64,000 bases of DNA from Pseudoalteromonas sp. CO133X (GTDB lineage Bacteria; Pseudomonadota; Gammaproteobacteria; Enterobacterales; Alteromonadaceae), in assembly GCA_004208945.1 (NCBI GenBank), contig SGPE01000008.1, positions 124,001 to 188,000 of the forward strand, given 5' to 3'. The notes beneath the pieces are model-generated. The model made no database searches and was not told where the DNA came from. It was given only the letters and a program-made list of their open reading frames with translations. A program made the position numbers and the translations under genes. Shown here one piece after another: positions 63,419 through 64,000 of the stretch. Each line of letters starts with the position of its first letter. The first letter of the stretch is position 1.

Positions 63419-64000
63419 CTATTTCGATTGTGTGTCGATAAGCTCAAGATATTCATCAACTGCCAAGGCTTTGCTGTAAAAGTAGCCTTGGCCATGATCA
63501 GCCCCCATTTTTATAAGAAGTTGCTCAGTTTCTTGATCTTCTATCCCCTCGACCGTGATATTCATGTCAAGGTTATGGGCCATATCAATCGCTGTTTTTA
63601 CGATCACTTGGTGAGTATCGTTATTGGTTAAATCGAGAATAAACGATTTATCTACTTTAATTGTGCTAAACGAGTAATTAACTAAGTAATTAAGGGAAGA
63701 GTAGCCAGTGCCAAAGTCATCTAAAATCACTTGGCTCCCTAATTTATTTAACTCATTAACAAAGCGTATCATATCCGTATGGTTTTTTATCAGTGCATAT
63801 TCAGTCAGTTCAAATTTTAACTGATTGGCAAAAATACCTCGTTTTAGAATGGTATTTTCAATTTTTTCAACCAGTTTAGGAATGGCTAAGTTTTTGGCAC
63901 TTAAGTTAACACTAATCGTATGTTCTTTATGTCCGTGCTGATTGAGCTTTGCTATAGTTTGACATGCTTTTTCAATTACCCATAAGCTCAATTCATTGAT
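63419..64000 (-). CDS. EAL domain protein (5' end cut by window)
   Basis: Only the C-terminal 193 codons are inside the window; the frame is open to base 64000. They hold most of an EAL phosphodiesterase domain: VNLSAKNL with metal-binding Asn, FELTEYALI (Glu), VILDDFGTGYSSLNYL (the Asp pair), IKVDKSFILDL (Lys), TVEGIED (Glu) and DHGQGYFYSKAL (Gln). The EAL motif itself and any sensor or GGDEF part lie upstream beyond the edge. All visible metal and catalytic residues are intact, so it should cleave c-di-GMP if the missing part is normal. A TTG codon at 63991 is an in-frame start-like codon but cannot be the true start. Confidence 0.92.
   Translation of the reverse strand: MNELSLWVIEKACQTIAKLNQHGHKEHTISVNLSAKNLAIPKLVEKIENTILKRGIFANQLKFELTEYALIKNHTDMIRFVNELNKLGSQVILDDFGTGYSSLNYLVNYSFSTIKVDKSFILDLTNNDTHQVIVKTAIDMAHNLDMNITVEGIEDQETEQLLIKMGADHGQGYFYSKALAVDEYLELIDTQSK

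Overview
The window is a gene-dense stretch of gammaproteobacterial chromosome with low-to-moderate GC. It most likely comes from a marine member of the Alteromonadales, and Pseudoalteromonas is the best guess. The signs are two large TonB-dependent receptors, many GGDEF/EAL and chemotaxis proteins, a manganese-type (family II) pyrophosphatase, secreted peptidases, DUF2884/DUF2797/DUF3034/DUF350 families and typical housekeeping genes (rnr-rlmB, mutM, purC, fbp, rsuA, zapE, queG). No rRNA, tRNA, CRISPR array, intact insertion sequence or complete prophage was seen. Gene calls rest on translated-sequence motifs and recalled family knowledge; no database search was possible.

Layout. 0-4.4 kb (minus): an M1 aminopeptidase cut by the window edge, a tyrosine-recombinase-like protein with a ruined active site, DUF2750, a glutathione S-transferase, a parvulin and a secreted glutathione peroxidase. 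4.4-8.2 kb (plus): an acetyltransferase and a hybrid sensor kinase/response regulator pair. 8.2-15.6 kb (minus): queG, a chemotaxis receptor, a glycerophosphodiesterase coupled to a DMT transporter, and a three-gene membrane operon (DUF350, an unknown membrane protein, a membrane spermidine-synthase-like protein). 15.7-21 kb (plus): rnr-rlmB and a secreted S9 peptidase. 21-27 kb: ppaC, a small anchored protein with mutM, an ABC exporter-like unit with DUF3299 and a long His-Asp repeat, and a CDP-glycerol-transferase-like protein.

27.3-32.8 kb (plus): purC, then a tight four-gene operon of a periplasmic cupredoxin, a CACHE/HAMP/GGDEF/EAL membrane protein, a DUF3034 outer-membrane-type protein and a lipoprotein truncated hemoglobin. 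This is the best candidate for an undescribed signalling system. 32.8-41 kb: a heptosyltransferase-like GT9, a mercaptopyruvate sulfurtransferase, a TPR-sulfotransferase behind a TonB receptor, two small proteins and fbp. 41-48 kb: a zinc metalloprotease, DUF2884, a CACHE chemotaxis receptor, rsuA and zapE. 48.2-53.7 kb: a second TonB receptor divergent from a ToxR/CadC-like membrane regulator with a periplasmic beta-propeller; a dyad lies in the shared promoter region. 53.7-64 kb: a tautomerase and beta-barrel pair, a five-gene packed operon (CreA, a degenerate zincin-like protein, a LysE exporter, a gamma-glutamylcyclotransferase-like protein, a beta-lactamase-fold hydrolase), an HDAC-like deacetylase, a CBS/PAS/GGDEF/EAL protein, DUF2797 and the tail of another EAL protein.

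Taken together the region is core chromosome with accessory sensory and envelope functions. Many starts were moved to internal codons that have a Shine-Dalgarno sequence and fit the upstream gene end; the reasons are given per entry.
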